From Kalmusia sp. IMI 367209 (Eukaryota > Ascomycota > Dothideomycetes > Pleosporales > Didymosphaeriaceae): a stretch of DNA of 64,000 nucleotides. A program made the translations under genes and the position numbers. Positions 41,993-54,363 of the stretch are shown piece by piece. The stretch is taken from contig JAPEUQ010000007.1 of the NCBI GenBank assembly GCA_027946365.1, forward strand, positions 682,001-746,000, given 5' to 3'. How positions within the stretch are numbered: the first letter of the stretch is position 1; each line of letters opens with the position of its first letter. Below the pieces are notes generated by a model that did not search any database, had not been told where the DNA came from, and saw nothing but the letters and a program-made list of their open reading frames with translations.

Positions 41993-44648
41993 TCACAACT
42001 TCCTCCCTCTCCGTCTCGGCAGGCCAGTCTCCATCCCCACCGTCGACGGAATAACAACAGACGGCAAGGGAATACCCTTCTTCGGTGTCCCTGCCGCAAT
42101 ACCCATCCTCGCATTCTCCTTCCCATCTCCCACTGCCGCAGAGGACAATTGAGGTAGCTTGACTTTCTTGGGTGCTGCTAACCTACTCTTGTGCTCCTTC
42201 GTAACGGTATTAGTAGGGTCGATACCGACGGGAGCGATTTCCAGCATGGGTAGCTTCAACTCGGGCGCGGGCCCGGGTGCGGTATCGGTGCCTGCAACAG
42301 GCATCTTCTTGACCCTGTTGGACTTCGGCTTGGGCAATCGCTGAGGCTCTTTCTGCTCTTCCTTGTCTAGCATCGAATCTGGCAACAGAGAGCCTGGGGC
42401 TAACAATCCCCTTCCGGGCGTACCGTTGGCGGAGCCTAGATTCTTGACCTTCCGCACCTTGGGCGTAGCATTCTTGTCCTTCGCCACTTTCACTTTGGGC
42501 GGTTTGGTGCTTGTGAGAGGAAGGCTCAGCTCGTCGGGCGTCGCCAGAGATTCTGCTTCGGCGAGCATGTCAGCTATAGCACGAGGGTCTTCTTGGAAGT
42601 ACGCTAGCTGGGAGTCCCAACGCACGTACTTCTTCCCTGGGACCTGAACCACGCTGCCTGTAGAATCCATCGTACTGTCCTCTGCAGTGCGAGCCTCGTT
42701 GTTGAGCTTTAGTAGACGGACACTGACTACTGCGGCACCCTGCTTGTTCTTGCGCGTGTTATTGCGTGTGAGTAGACTTAGCTCCTGCGCATCCGTCTTC
42801 TTGAGCACAACAGGTTCTCCACCGTCTGCACGTCTAACGGCAATTTTTGGAGGCCCTGTTGGAACGGATAGGGCGGGAAGGCGCGACTTGCGTGCTCGGG
42901 ATGAACGTCTAGAGGTGCGCCCCGATTTTGAATCTTCAACATCCTCCACCTCTCCCTCTGTCTGGGCCTTATTGGGTGACATTGCAGTTGGTGATTCGAT
43001 GTTCAATGTCAGGGTTTGAGAAAGATCCAGTGTTGCATCATTATCACACTTTGAAGGCGAGTTGGGATCCTTGTCTTCAAGAACCTTGCGTGGCGATGCA
43101 AGAGCATGGCGTACGACATCTGAGTCACGGCGGTTCTGCAAAGATTCGCGACGAGCGATATTAGCCGCCTTGTTCGCTTTACTGGCAGCTGCTCGGGAAA
43201 GGAAGTCTTTTAGCAACGCTGTATCATCGTCCAAGGCAAGCGTCATCGTGGCATCTTCTGGTCCTGTTTCCGTGCGCGGCGGTGGCGACGGTGACCTTAG
43301 TCTTCGAGGGGTAGGCTCCCTTGAGGAAGACAATGCTGGTCCAAGAGTGAGTCCAGAAGTGATGTCATCTATAGGGTCTTCTACAGCAAGGGGAGGAGCT
43401 GCCGATCGGTTGAGCTGGTATGGTTGCGTAAAGCCCGTAAGGTCTTTGTCTACTGACATGTCATGCTCGTTCAGAGGTGATTCCTCTCTTATGCGCGCCG
43501 ACACGTCCACCACCTCTATCTGCCTTTTTTGTTGAAGATGTAGCTGTAGAGACGCCTCAGTGAATTCTTCTTCCTGCAAAGCATCTTCACCCTCAGGTCC
43601 GATATCGCTGGGCTCATCCTCCGCGCACTCTTCTATCTCCTTCAGACGATCGTCTGCTTCTTCGATAATTGAGTCTGTTGGAAGTGACGGGTACGTGATC
43701 TCGGCCGCGAGAACCAAATCACTACCCTGCTCTGTCTCTTCCATATGTGGTTCCCACGCTTTGTTTTGTTTTGGGGAAGGCTCCCTGACTGAAGCTACTG
43801 CTTCTTCGGGTTCAAAATGTGCTATTGCTGAGGATTCTCTAACAGTGCTTTCTATGGATGCTTCGATAGCATCATCATGGTCGGTTGCAGCATTGACTAC
43901 ATCGTCCGAATCGTTGGTAAGAGGCAGCTCGGGGTAGTCGAAATGGGCAGATGTCGTGTCGATATCTGAGGCCGAATAGTCATCTACTGTATCATGGTTC
44001 GACACATGTTCGTCTTCTTGAAAGAGAAATGTGAATGTTGCCCTCCGATCCTCATCCTCGAGCAGCAGCGTCGACTCTTGTAGTTCCACTTTCGCATGTT
44101 CTGCGTGTGTCTCCGAGAAGCTATCGTTGGAGAGATCCGTGATGGTTGTGTCTTGTTCCTCCTCGTCCACGTTTTCCACCGTGGCAGCACTGTGGGTAGG
44201 AGTTTCTACGCTTTTAGCCTTCTTTCCTATACTTGTGGTTAGATTCTGAGTTTGTAGACTTGAGCCGAATCTCCCTACTTGGTAGCACACTCTTTCGACG
44301 GTCGTAGCGCGTTCCCTTAAAAGCGTGTGTCCTGCCGAAGCGCGAAGTGGTTGCCTTTTCTATCGCCTTAGGACTCATGCGCTGCAGCCTCTTCACAGCT
44401 CTTGCCCTGGCATCGCTTTCTTCATCCACATTTGAGGTCGTGTCTGCTGCTCGTGACCGTGTGGTATATCTTCGCCAGACTTTCTTTTGCTTCCCGTTCT
44501 CGGCGACCTTGACCTCCTGTTTGCGATCCCAGGCCCGAGGGACTTTGGCTATGCGTAACGACGTTGGATCGAGGAAAGCGGTATCGGTCTCGTCCCATGT
44601 TTGCACAAAAGTCCGCGCGCTCTTGTGTGGTGAGGCTGTGGTGGCCAT
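41993..44648 (-). CDS. Large low-complexity protein with basic ends, unknown function
   Basis: Two exons, 44648-44279 and 44226-41993, joined across a 52-bp intron (TCTAACC branch, TATAG acceptor) that restores one frame of 867 residues. The N-terminal about 130 residues look ordered and basic (ARTFVQTWDETDTAFLDPTS, SRFGRTHAFKGTRYDRRKS). The middle is acidic and Ser/Thr/Glu-rich, with predicted disorder. The last third is Lys/Pro-rich and includes one conserved-looking stretch, KKYVRWDSQLAYFQEDPRA. The C-terminus ends with a basic GLPRRRGRKL. A nuclear or chromatin-associated role fits the composition, but no domain was recognised. It is divergent from MRP10, with 318 bp between start codons. 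Confidence 0.8.
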
Positions 44649-44966
44649 AGTGGAAAAAAATTGCTAAAGGGTATAACAATGCCAAAGAAACATACAATCG
44701 CAATGCTTAACAGAAAAGATACAATCTGCGACCTGTGACCCTGGAAGTCGTGTGCGCGGTCATGGGTTGCGTTGGCAGGCAACGAGAGAACAACAACAAA
44801 CAGTGCGCCAGTGCGCTAGACAGGGGTAGATCGCGCTAAGCCGTATTGGCGTGGGAACTTTTTCCACAGCTTCAACACCAAACTTCACCATCTCGAGACC
44901 CTACGCCAGGTGCTACTCTACTCCGTTGCAGCAGAACTCCAGCAACATACCAAGTCGCGCCCTACC
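44649..44966. promoter_or_regulatory. Divergent promoter between the 44.6 kb gene and MRP10
   Basis: 318 bp between two start codons on opposite strands. No individual regulatory motif stands out. An in-frame GTG/ATG-rich leader upstream of the MRP10 start is open but not family-like. Confidence 0.4.
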
Positions 44967-45447
44967 ATGGTCCCAAAACCGCAAAATGCGACTATTCAGT
45001 CGGTCACCCACCGCCCGCTGCCGCCTCTACCCAAGCTTCGCGTTAGACGACCGAACAAGCCCGAGACGAATCCTTGCCTAGGCATCATGTCGTCAGTTTT
45101 GGGTACGTAAATGACTGCCGTCACCTGTCGATGCGGCAGACAATGGAACGGGGGAATGCGCGGGACCAAGAGACAGAGGGACTGTGGAAAGGAAGCAGGA
45201 CAGTCTTGCTAATCAGACGGCAGGATGTTGGGCATCATCAGGACCACAGGCAGCTGTTCAAGGCTGCGCACAACTTGAGCAGAAGCTACGGCAATGTATG
45301 GATGCTCCTGTAGGTTCCCCCTTGGTCTGATGGCGTGAGTGTGGGCTAAGCATAATATAGCGCAATCCCAACCAGAAGAAGAACAACATCAACTACCACC
45401 TCTCACGCATGTACCCGAATATCGTTGGTCCTCACAAACGGAAGTAG
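44967..45447 (+). CDS. MRP10: Mitochondrial small-subunit ribosomal protein Mrp10 (mS37), CHCH fold
   Basis: Three exons, 44967-45102, 45224-45309 and 45361-45447 (introns of 121 and 51 bp), 102 residues. The spliced protein has the family pattern: a basic LPPLPKLRVRRPNKPETNP, then the twin CX9C motif (C-LGIMSSVLG-C with W following, and C-AQLEQKLRQ-C ending MDAP), then the basic tail NNINYHLSRMYPNIVGPHKRK. The four cysteines form the coiled-coil-helix-coiled-coil-helix hairpin, usually oxidised by Mia40 in the intermembrane space before assembly into the mitoribosome small subunit. No single frame shows the whole protein because both introns break it. The second intron begins directly after CCT, so an unspliced message would stop at once (TAG). 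Confidence 0.93.
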
Positions 45448-46813
45448 AGGGCATCTTCGTCTCAATCGCTATGTCTTAGAACCTTGTATATCATATGTAT
45501 ACCATATACACTCTGTACGCCCAGCGTTCATGCATTAAAGGAGTCTATAAATGTTTGGTTATCGAAAGGCGTTCTGGTGAAAATATCTCTGTAGGCTGAT
45601 TCTGTATGGAGAGTCGGCTCTATCATCTGCAATGTATATTTATCGATGCACTTCACCTTGTACATTTCGGCCCCCAATTGTTCGAGGTCATACAAATATG
45701 ATTTCACAAATTAATCCCGACAATACCAGCCTGGTGGGTCATGTTGCCACTGTCTTGTTGCAATTGCAAGAACGACGACATTTCGAAGGTTGCGCGAAAG
45801 CAAGCGGGTTCAAGCGGCGGCAAACCGCAAGTCTGGACGTAGTCCTTAAGTCGGGGCATATTCCTTTTTCGCGGTTAGACCAAAGAAAGTCGCCAATATC
45901 AACCAAGAACTCCAGACTAGCTACTGAGCAACACTGTCGAATGGCTCCGTATTCTCCTACGGGCGTGGGATTAGGCGTCCCGACCTCCATCGCGCTGCCC
46001 TCCAACACTGAATCCGACCACTCAAGAGTTGCGCGCTATTCGTACGATGGGGCGGACTCGATTCCCATCTCCATCATATCCCTCCGCCATCGACGCGACG
46101 CTGGGATGAATGTCCTGAACAAGGGAGGCACTCATGAAACCTCTCAATGCTCCAGTCTCTCCTCTTTTGTCGTCCCAAGGGCTGGATCTTGCGATTTAAG
46201 GCTTCGATCGGCCTGCAAAGGGATTTCAACCCCACTAGACCAGCAAGCTATGAGCTATATTTGTGCACCCCAAGAACCACGTCCTCATGACTGGTCAGCA
46301 CAACTAAGCCAAATGCGCTCAGCCGCAGCTTGGCCACCAAACACATCATTCCTTCCACCACCCTCAACCTAGCAACCACGCGCCTCTCACGGCAATTCTC
46401 TAGCCTGAGCCGGCGGATGATGGGTCAAGGCAATGTGATCCTCCGTCCCATTCGTCCCTCGCTGACCGCGCGGGCGGCGCTTTTCCTCTTTGAGCAGCAA
46501 GTAGATGTAGCTTACCCGCATGACCCTAGACTCACCACCATGCCACAATGGTGTTGATTCGATCGACAGGGCAGCGCGCGGCGCGGAGGCCTGCAAGCGA
46601 CCTCAACTATCGTGCGCTCGAGCGAGGTGAGCGGCTCAGCCTTCCTGTGCTTAAAACAGTTGTGCTTGCCGCCTTTTCTTCGTGTCGGTTTTCGCTTTCG
46701 TCCCACCCAGCCTCGCTCGCCTACTTGGCCGCCTGCCCTACCACCGTGCGCAACATGACGATTTGAAGGTTGATGAAAACGATATATACCGCTTCGGATG
46801 GAACGTAAAATAG
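45448..46813. other. Intergenic region
   Basis: About 1.37 kb between two plus-strand genes. A 246-codon open frame (45632-46372) has no recognisable features and was not called. A TATA-like GATATATACC lies at about 46779-46789, upstream of the next gene. Confidence 0.45.
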
Positions 46814-47917
46814 ATGTGGAAATACACATTGTGTGCCGTGTTGGCTCGGGGAGCAGCTGCGAAAGCTGCGGTATGGGCGCTGCCAGATCCTACCTTCGCG
46901 ATACCGGCAATCGATACATGGAGTCCAGCTCCCACGGAGGCCCCAGGCCTCGGAGCAATCGAGCTTTTTAAACGGGACTTCGCAGGCAGCGGCACATGCG
47001 GGTTCTTCTCTGGTGTATCAAGTAGGGATCCATTCATCCTCGAAATTCGAGTTACAGCTAATGACAAACTAACAGCATCATCTTTGACATGCCGCCGATC
47101 CGGCGATGTCTGCGCAACAAACACATACTATGGAAATCACGGTTGCTGCGATCCATATGATATCTCATCATGTACCCTCGCAACAACATGCATACCTCAA
47201 ACCCTAATGAGCGCAAGCTGCAGCGATTCCTCATGCTCGAAGAACAACTTTATCGCAAAATGCACCGCCAGCGCGAACCCGGAATGCTACGAATTCGGCT
47301 TCGTCTACACGATTGGTCCACGAATAACGACCATGACAGAATGGGGATGTACAGACACCGCCCTCACCACCCAAATCCCCCTGGTATATAACGGATACAG
47401 CTCCCTCAGCAGTGTCGACTCTTCTACCTCATCATCATCATCGTCATCTACACCCAGCTCGCCTATATCCAGCGAGACTAACACTCCGCTTCTGGTCAAG
47501 CAGGGGACGGGTAACCCGAACAATACTCCGGCCATAATTGGTGGCGTTTTAGGCGGTCTCGTCATCGTGGGCGGTCTCATCTTCGCTATCGTGTTCCTCC
47601 TCCTACGCGACCGTCGCCGCAAACGCGAGGCGCAAATACACCAGCAACAACACCAAGACTGGTCTACCACCCCATCGCCCGCGCCAGGAATGGTGGATTA
47701 CAGCATGGATTCGAATGGATTCATCGGATGTAACGTCTACGGTGAAGAAGTGCGAAGTGCCACGCCAGAGCATCACAGTCCAAGGGACTGGAAAGCGTGG
47801 AGCAGGGTAAACAGGGACAAGAAAGGCCCGCAGGAAAGAGTCACGAGTTGTGGGGCGGATGGACTGTATGGGGCTGTTGAGACGGAGGGTAGACCGGTGC
47901 ATGAAGCGCCTGCGTGA
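46814..47917 (+). CDS. Cys-rich type I membrane protein (putative cell-surface sensor-like)
   Basis: Open for 367 residues, but a 54-bp stretch at 47022-47075 has intron ends (GTAGGG...CTAACAG) and a length divisible by three; removing it joins FFSGVS to TSSLTCRRSGDVC, which resembles the compact Cys-rich ectodomain common in fungal surface proteins. The predicted protein then has about 349 residues. Order: signal peptide (about 1-22), ectodomain with about 14 cysteines (NHGCCDPYDISSCTLATTC, SASCSDSSCSKNN), Ser-rich mucin-like stalk (SSVDSSTSSSSSSSTPSS), transmembrane helix (IIGGVLGGLVIVGGLIFAIV), basic stop-transfer (RDRRRKRE), and a cytosolic tail of about 110 residues. This is the architecture of fungal sensor or mucin-like proteins, but it lacks a clear WSC domain. 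Ligand unknown. Confidence 0.75.
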   Translation: MWKYTLCAVLARGAAAKAAVWALPDPTFAIPAIDTWSPAPTEAPGLGAIELFKRDFAGSGTCGFFSGVSSRDPFILEIRVTANDKLTASSLTCRRSGDVCATNTYYGNHGCCDPYDISSCTLATTCIPQTLMSASCSDSSCSKNNFIAKCTASANPECYEFGFVYTIGPRITTMTEWGCTDTALTTQIPLVYNGYSSLSSVDSSTSSSSSSSTPSSPISSETNTPLLVKQGTGNPNNTPAIIGGVLGGLVIVGGLIFAIVFLLLRDRRRKREAQIHQQQHQDWSTTPSPAPGMVDYSMDSNGFIGCNVYGEEVRSATPEHHSPRDWKAWSRVNRDKKGPQERVTSCGADGLYGAVETEGRPVHEAPA

Positions 47918-48290
47918 TGGTCTTGTCTGTCGCTTCCTTGCATATATTTAAAAGCCTGTTCACGATTTTCTTGTTCATGATTTCATGTTTGAAGAGCACG
48001 CATATTGGCGTTCACTCGTTTTAGAAGCATATACCCCGATCGGAAGGAGGAATATATAGTAGAATTGTATTAGTGAATTGTTGAGTTGATAACAACTTCT
48101 AAAAAGCTGTCTGTCTGTGGTAGTGGGAGTTCAAGTTCACCTGGTACAAATATATATCCGAATCCAACGTAAAACTCCTGACCTACAATCGCTAGACAGA
48201 CCATTCCAACTTTATCTTACTGCGTCTCCAGCTAGTGAGATAGGAGTTTCATTCGAACCCCCAATAAATCTCATAAGCTATCCTCTCCAG
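47918..48290. other. Intergenic region
   Basis: About 370 bp, AT-rich, with no supported gene. It is likely the 3' UTR of the Cys-rich membrane protein gene. Confidence 0.4.
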
Positions 48291-48611
48291 TCACATCTTA
48301 TACGTCCAATCACTCGGTAAGCCAACCGCGCTTCCAGCTGCCTCTCCATCAACAACCTCCCACGCAGCCTCATCATCGTAGGGAACGCTTATGTAGTCTG
48401 CGTCTTCCAGCGGCGCATTAAGAAGAGCGGCATGTCGTAAATTGAGGCGAGTGAGGTGCTGAGTATTAATGAGCATGGCCTCGAGGGAGGAGAATAGTTC
48501 GCAGACGTGTTGTTTGGGCCTTCGTAAGGGCCCAAGTTGGAGGCGGAGGAACAGGAGGAAGGCGATGGAGGAGGGCGTAAGGATGCGGAGGCCGAGGGGA
48601 CGGGGACTCAT
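48291..48611 (-). CDS. Small hypothetical protein, 106 residues
   Basis: An ATG at 48611, with a stop codon shortly before it in the same frame, opens 106 residues. The first 30 are hydrophobic and basic (FLLFLRLQLGPLRRPKQHV). The rest is acidic and regular-looking (SSLEAMLINTQHLTRLNLRH, DADYISVPYDDEAAWEVVDG). Composition favours coding, but there is no recognisable domain, no splice evidence and no homologue that I know. It could be a lineage-specific gene, a remnant, or chance. Confidence 0.35.
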   Translation of the reverse strand: MSPRPLGLRILTPSSIAFLLFLRLQLGPLRRPKQHVCELFSSLEAMLINTQHLTRLNLRHAALLNAPLEDADYISVPYDDEAAWEVVDGEAAGSAVGLPSDWTYKM

Positions 48612-50082
48612 TAGTGTTCACTCGTGAGACGTGGCAAGAAGCAGGACGGGGAGGAATACTGATCCTCCCGGATTGCGAATGCGGCTTCTGTGGCAATTTT
48701 GCGGGCTGAAATCTTGAGTGTAGAGTAGGCATTAGGAGGTGCCCTACGTTGCAGATCCATGTCTATGACATAACGGAAATCCAAAGTTATGTGTTGAGAG
48801 GTTACGAGCGTTCTGGTACTATCGCAATACCATATTTACTTTTATGTTTGTAAACTGGCACCCTTACAAAAATATGCTCCGCTTTCTTCGAGCCTCCGAG
48901 GAAGTCGCTAGTAGTGACGAAGACGCACTTCATCTCTGCCAGGTAGTTACAGGTCGCTTATGTGAATGGCACGCTCTAAACACGTGGGCGATGGCAAAGA
49001 CTGGTGCGGCAGACAATGTGTACCTTCCATTTCATGCGACCTGAATCGCCCATATAGCTTTTGTGAACACGGAATTACGGGGGCTTAGAAATTAATGGTG
49101 ACTCCCTAGGAGGTAATCCAGCAGGGACTAGGCTGGACCTCTGTTTGAATGCGCCCAACTCCATGATCCTTTATTCTGTAGATATCTCTTGTGCGTAGGC
49201 GAGTGATACCATCGGGAGTTACTGATTCCTTTTGTTTAAGCTGTCGATGATACTTAGATTCAGTTCTGGCACCCAGATGTTAGCAATAGAGCAAGTGACC
49301 CTAAAATGTTGACCTAAACCCGCTGAAAAACAAACACAGCTACTGAGGTAAATTTAGCAAATAGGGTTTATTATATGTTTCAGTAAGAAATGCATGAAAC
49401 AAATGCACTACCACGTATCTCACGTCCCAGTCTGATATTAAGCAGTTATTTTCATCTTTGGAAAGCGTGCAAAGGCTTGGTGTACCAAGCATGGTACTCG
49501 GCTCTGTGCGCGGTGGCCAACATGGAAAGCTCGATAAAGACGACGTGGAGAAGGCTTGCGATTTGAAATAAGTTCGATCTTACTCAAGTCAGACCTCGAA
49601 GCTTGAGCTACCCTTTCCTTTCAATTCTATGACTTTTGTAACCGGCTGTATTTTTGATTGTGCTCTAATAGGATTGCGCAACTCCCTCGCACTCTTCACT
49701 GGTCTCATGTGAAACCAGTCGTATCTATTAGTTGATGAATCGAAGTGAGAGACAATTACTCTGGCAGATATTTCTGTGCATCGATTGCACTATTGCGATC
49801 GAACATCGAAGCCGTTAGTGGCTTAGCGTGCACGTGCCATCACGAGCGAGTCGGTTTGTTTGGGCCCACAGCACCTCATAACATTGAACAGTGCTCTCAC
49901 ACTTCCCGGTCCTCCGCCATAATCGCCCGCCACGCGATACCTACATAATATCACAACCCACTACCTATCCTGAGTACACAATGCTCAGCTAGCATACTGT
50001 GCCTTATTTCTTTTTCGATTGCACCTACCTCGCCGCGACACGCGTGTTTTGACGACAATAGACAATCGCAAGCGACCGCGTC
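48612..50082. other. Gene-free AT-richer stretch
   Basis: About 1.5 kb upstream of the INCENP gene, AT-richer between 49040 and 49760. No protein-coding or RNA gene was found. The last few hundred bases should hold the INCENP promoter. Confidence 0.45.
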
Positions 50083-53000
50083 ATGGCTGCCGCCCGGAGC
50101 AAAGTCCCTGCCATTGGGTCTGCGCAATGGATACTAGATGAGAGGAATCAGGCAAATGAACTGGTCTCGCAGGAGCTCGAGGACTTCGGCTTCTCGGTGC
50201 GAAATGAGTTCGAATGGCTCAATGAGCACATGGCCGAGATATTCGCACAAAACGGACAGTACGTCGCATCTATCACTACCATCAGCGCATCCTCTGACCA
50301 TTATCTAGAAACAAGTTGGATGTGTTCAAGACACCTGGCAAGTTACGTGGAAAGACACCACGTACCGCGCGCAAGAAGGCTGCTGAGCCTCGTCAGGTAC
50401 TCCTTCGCTCTTCCCTTGACCATTATCAGGTGCTAATGTGCTTGTAGCCTCTAGGCGATCTTTTCGGAGTGAATGCTCAGCATCGACCAAGCCCCGCCGA
50501 GCAAAGCCTTAAGGGCAATCTTCACAAGAGCCCGATCAAAGCGCGGTTCAATATCGCCGAGGACAGCGAGAATGTTGTGCCAGCACGTACGCCGGCCAAG
50601 TCACCCGCTCCACCACTATTCGCAAATTTAATAGGCAAGGGCAAGGAAAACCGGGACAGTCATGGGTATCACAGCCAGCACGCGTCTCCAGAGCGACGTC
50701 CAGCCACGGGACATGCCACCGTTCCTGTCCAGTTCAGCCCCATAGCTTCGACCCAGGATACTGTCGCATCTCATGTTGACGACGATATATTTTCGCCGCC
50801 ACAAACACAATCCACTCAGCCTACTCAAGCGACGCAGTCGTTCGCGAAATCAAGTCAGGCTTCTGAGGACGAACGACGTGATACTGGTGACTCATTCGTA
50901 TCAGCTAAAGAAGCGTTTGGAAGCAAGAACGGATCCAAGGAAAATTTGCACGACAAATATGATGGTGACGCGATGGACCTTGATGATGATAGGCCAGACG
51001 AGGCACATTCTGATGCCCAGGACACCGTAGTCCGCCACAACTTGAGCTCGGATCACGATGACATGGTAGTCGATGAGATTCCCGACTTCCCCCAACCTCC
51101 TCCTAGGCGTATCTCGGAGCGATACAGCATTTCTGCCAACACGCAGGCCGCACTTGATACAGCGGATCAGCACGCATATGCTCCGGAGCCGAGGAACGTT
51201 ATGGCGCCGACAGAAGCATTCACTGCTCTAGCTTGTGCTGAGTCCGAAGATGTGCAGCATGACGACACTGTTGTTCATCACGAAATTGACGACCAAATGG
51301 AAATTGACGACGACGTTCGATCGCCATCGGACGGATCTAGCCCTGTGAAACCGCTTGTTAGAAAGAGCAGTCTCACGTTTGCATCCTTACCTGCACGCGA
51401 GCCCTTGCTAGCGAAGAAGAGCATGGGCAACCGCAATTCGCGGACAAGCCACGTTGATCTAAATAAAGCCCGGGGCAGCACCCTGGGGCGTTTTACTGGG
51501 GGAAAGAGCCTCGGAGGTTCCCAGTTGCAGCAGACTGAACCACAACAAGAAACAACAGATCTGGATGAGGAGCAGCCAGAGCTTCAACGCGAAGAATTAG
51601 AAACGACAAAACTCCACAACAAGACATCATCGCAACGCCTTCTTGAGCGCATCAACATGCTGAAGCAACAGAATGAGGCCCCTAAGCGGATCAGCCAAAA
51701 TATTCTAGCTTCCCAGATGAGCCAAACCGCGAGCTTCGCTTCCTCGCAGGCTAAGGAACCTGCGCAATCGTCGAAGACCTCGCAGCCGCCACAGTCGGCA
51801 CAGGCTCCACAACCTGCCTATCCTAACCTTCCTGCCGTAGAACCAGAGCAGATTGAGGACGAAGACGACGATTGGATCTCTCCGGTACGGACAGTTGCCC
51901 CACCACCGAAATCAACGCGACCTCCTTTCAGCAAGAGCCACTCCGCGGATACCCGACCATCACCCGCTAAAGTTGTCCTTCCAAAACCAATTTCTGTATC
52001 AAACCCCGATCTTCCTGCAGTCGTGGAGTCGACCACTCCGGTAGGCTCCCCGACTGGTAAGAAATACATGGATGGCCCTCTCAGCGCTTCCAAGGCTAAG
52101 TTCTACTCAGCTCTCCGTGCGGCCAAAGAGAAGATCATTGGTTCAAGCGCTACTAGCGCCCAGGTCAAGCTTGACGCACTTGCAGAAAGCCCTATGCGCC
52201 CGAAACTCAAAGTCCAAGAGTCTAGTGAAGACGTATTTACTAGCCCGAAGCGCAACGAGAAGAATGGAGCGTCAATTTTCTCACATCTACGTTCGCCTTC
52301 TAAGGAGTCTGTTAAATCCGGTAAATCAAAGATCGCTACGATGCCAGGCAGCCCTGTGAAAGACGGTCGACGCACTCGCAGCTCTTCTGAGCGTGAGAAG
52401 CAGAAGGAGAAAGACTTGAGGGAGAAACAGCGCGTGGATGACAGATTGAGAGAGATGCGTGAGAAGGAGCAATCTAAAGCTGCTGCCCATCACCAGAAGA
52501 GTAAAGCTCCAACTTCAAAGACACCATCGGCGATGTCTTCCCAACAGAGCTTGAGACAGGCCGCTAGCGCAGCTGCAAAGACACCCGTTGCTGCGGCACA
52601 GCAACCTCACTCTCGACCTGGGCCGTCACGAACGAATACTGCTACCTCTAATGAGCCTGACTCGGCAGATGAAATGCCACCTCCACCCCCGCCGAAGAGC
52701 CTTCTCCCAACTACCGGACAGAAGCTTAGACAGCCGCGCACGATTGAGACGAAAAAACTTGCTAAAGCTTCAAGCAAGGAAACTTTACCCAAGGCTAAGC
52801 CGCAGAAGATCATGGTTTCTCTCCATAGCAGCCGATATGGTCAGGCTCCGCCCACTGCCTCGAAGCACGCCCCACCTGCCCCTGCTCCTGTTGCAACTGC
52901 CCCAATGGCAGCGAAGCAAGCTCCTACTACGCAAAGAATGGGTCCACCGGCTACGAAACCTGCTCAAGCCGCACCAACGAGGCCGGCATCAGCTCTCTCC

Positions 53001-53762
53001 TCCAAGTCTGGAGCATCTTACAAACCGGTTCCTGCTAAGCCAGCTCCTCGCGTGGGTAGACCTCCAACGCAGAAGGCGGCGGAGAAGCCAATGGAAAAGC
53101 CAAAACCACCTCCAGCTCAGAATCGCGCAGATCTAGCTGCTGCTCGACCTGTTGGGCGCATGCAGACAATTCAGGATGCCAATCGTATCCAGGTGCCACC
53201 GGTCAACCCAGCTAAGCCTGCCAAGCGCCCATTCCAGCCGGAGCATGATGAGCCGCTCCAGCGTCCTGCGAAGCGTCCATCGCAACCGATGAAGATGAAC
53301 CCTATCACCCCCGGCCCCGCTCATGCTCAATTCGCCAAGGGCAAGATACCCTTTGCTGAGCCCACTCCATCAGCGCAGAAACCACAACCACAATACCAGA
53401 ATGGCGAGGAGATCAAGCTACCGGAGATTATGACCGATTCTGAAGATGAAGACTCGGACAATGAGTTCGAGCAGCCGAGCTGGGTAGACACGCCGAACCT
53501 ACGTGACCTATTGACGCAGCAACAATTGATTGATCCGGAGCATGTGTTCGGTCCTATCCCTCCGTTGAACATGGAGCAAGTCTTTCCGAACAAAGAGAGA
53601 CATAAGCGTTTCCGTGAGCGAACTAGCAGCGCTTACTGGGCGAATGATCAAGTCACTGAGGAGGAGAGACGGAAAGATCGCGAGGCGAAGGAGCGTTTAT
53701 TCCGGGAAGGTGCTTGGACGTATAACCCTTCCCCACGTCCTACTCCACGTCCTGGACTTTGA
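50083..53762 (+). CDS. Inner centromere protein INCENP (Sli15-like), chromosomal passenger complex
   Basis: Three exons, 50083-50258, 50309-50396 and 50448-53762 (introns of 50 and 51 bp), 1192 residues. The N-terminus (WILDERNQANELVSQELEDF) is the conserved INCENP segment that binds Survivin and Borealin. Exon 2 supplies the motif GKLRGKTPRTARKK. The long middle is disordered, Ser/Pro/Gln-rich, with a Lys/Arg/Glu-rich helical stretch (EREKQKEKDLREKQRVDDRL, about residue 730) like the single alpha helix that binds microtubules. The C-terminal IN-box starts near residue 1097: PSWVDTPNLRDLLTQQQLID, then FGPIPPLNMEQVFP and RFRERTSSAYW, whose Ser pair is the site phosphorylated by Aurora B on activation. 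It acts at centromeres and the spindle midzone. It is longer than yeast Sli15 (698) but usual for filamentous fungi. Confidence 0.95.
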
Positions 53763-54363
53763 TCTTGATGCGTGGCATCGATGACGGCGTTTGAGGTTAG
53801 TGAAAGGACTGCCGGTTAATGTGGAGGCGTTGTTTCAATGTCTTGGATGTGTTTTGATGCGTCGGATGAATGGCCTATGGCCAACGATGTTTATATAGGC
53901 GTTTTTTGGTTGATTTGTCCTAAGCATAGCGAGCGAGCATGCTGCCTTTATGATCATTGGCGTTCAAATGGTTAGGTGTCCTGCCAATGGCGGGCTTGCA
54001 TTTTTCACGTATATCAAATATCTCAGCAACGATTGATTCTTTTGCTCGTAGGATATGTGTATTGATTAGATTCGTCAAGTATCCTAGTGATAGACGTTGT
54101 AACATCAACAAGCATTATTCATGACAATTATTGCACTGGCGAAGGGCGTGTGCCAGACTATTCCATTGAGACTTTGGGGACTGATGAGTAACATGCTTAG
54201 TTACACCGACGATCGTCAAAAACCGAACATTTATGATAAAACGATACAGTCTGGCTCCCATCACCAGCCTACAGCTTCGATTGTTTGCTCGTATATCCAA
54301 GATTCGTTGTATGCGAGTCGCAGAAGCATGGCTTCAACCCTATATACAAAACAGAGAAAGTAG
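53763..54363. other. Intergenic region between convergent genes
   Basis: About 600 bp between the INCENP stop (+) and the OPT transporter stop (-). No gene is supported. Confidence 0.5.

Noticed and set aside
45632..46372. 246-codon open frame on the plus strand
   Set aside because: No domain, signal peptide, start context or splice logic; composition looks like random sequence. Could only be revived by transcript data.
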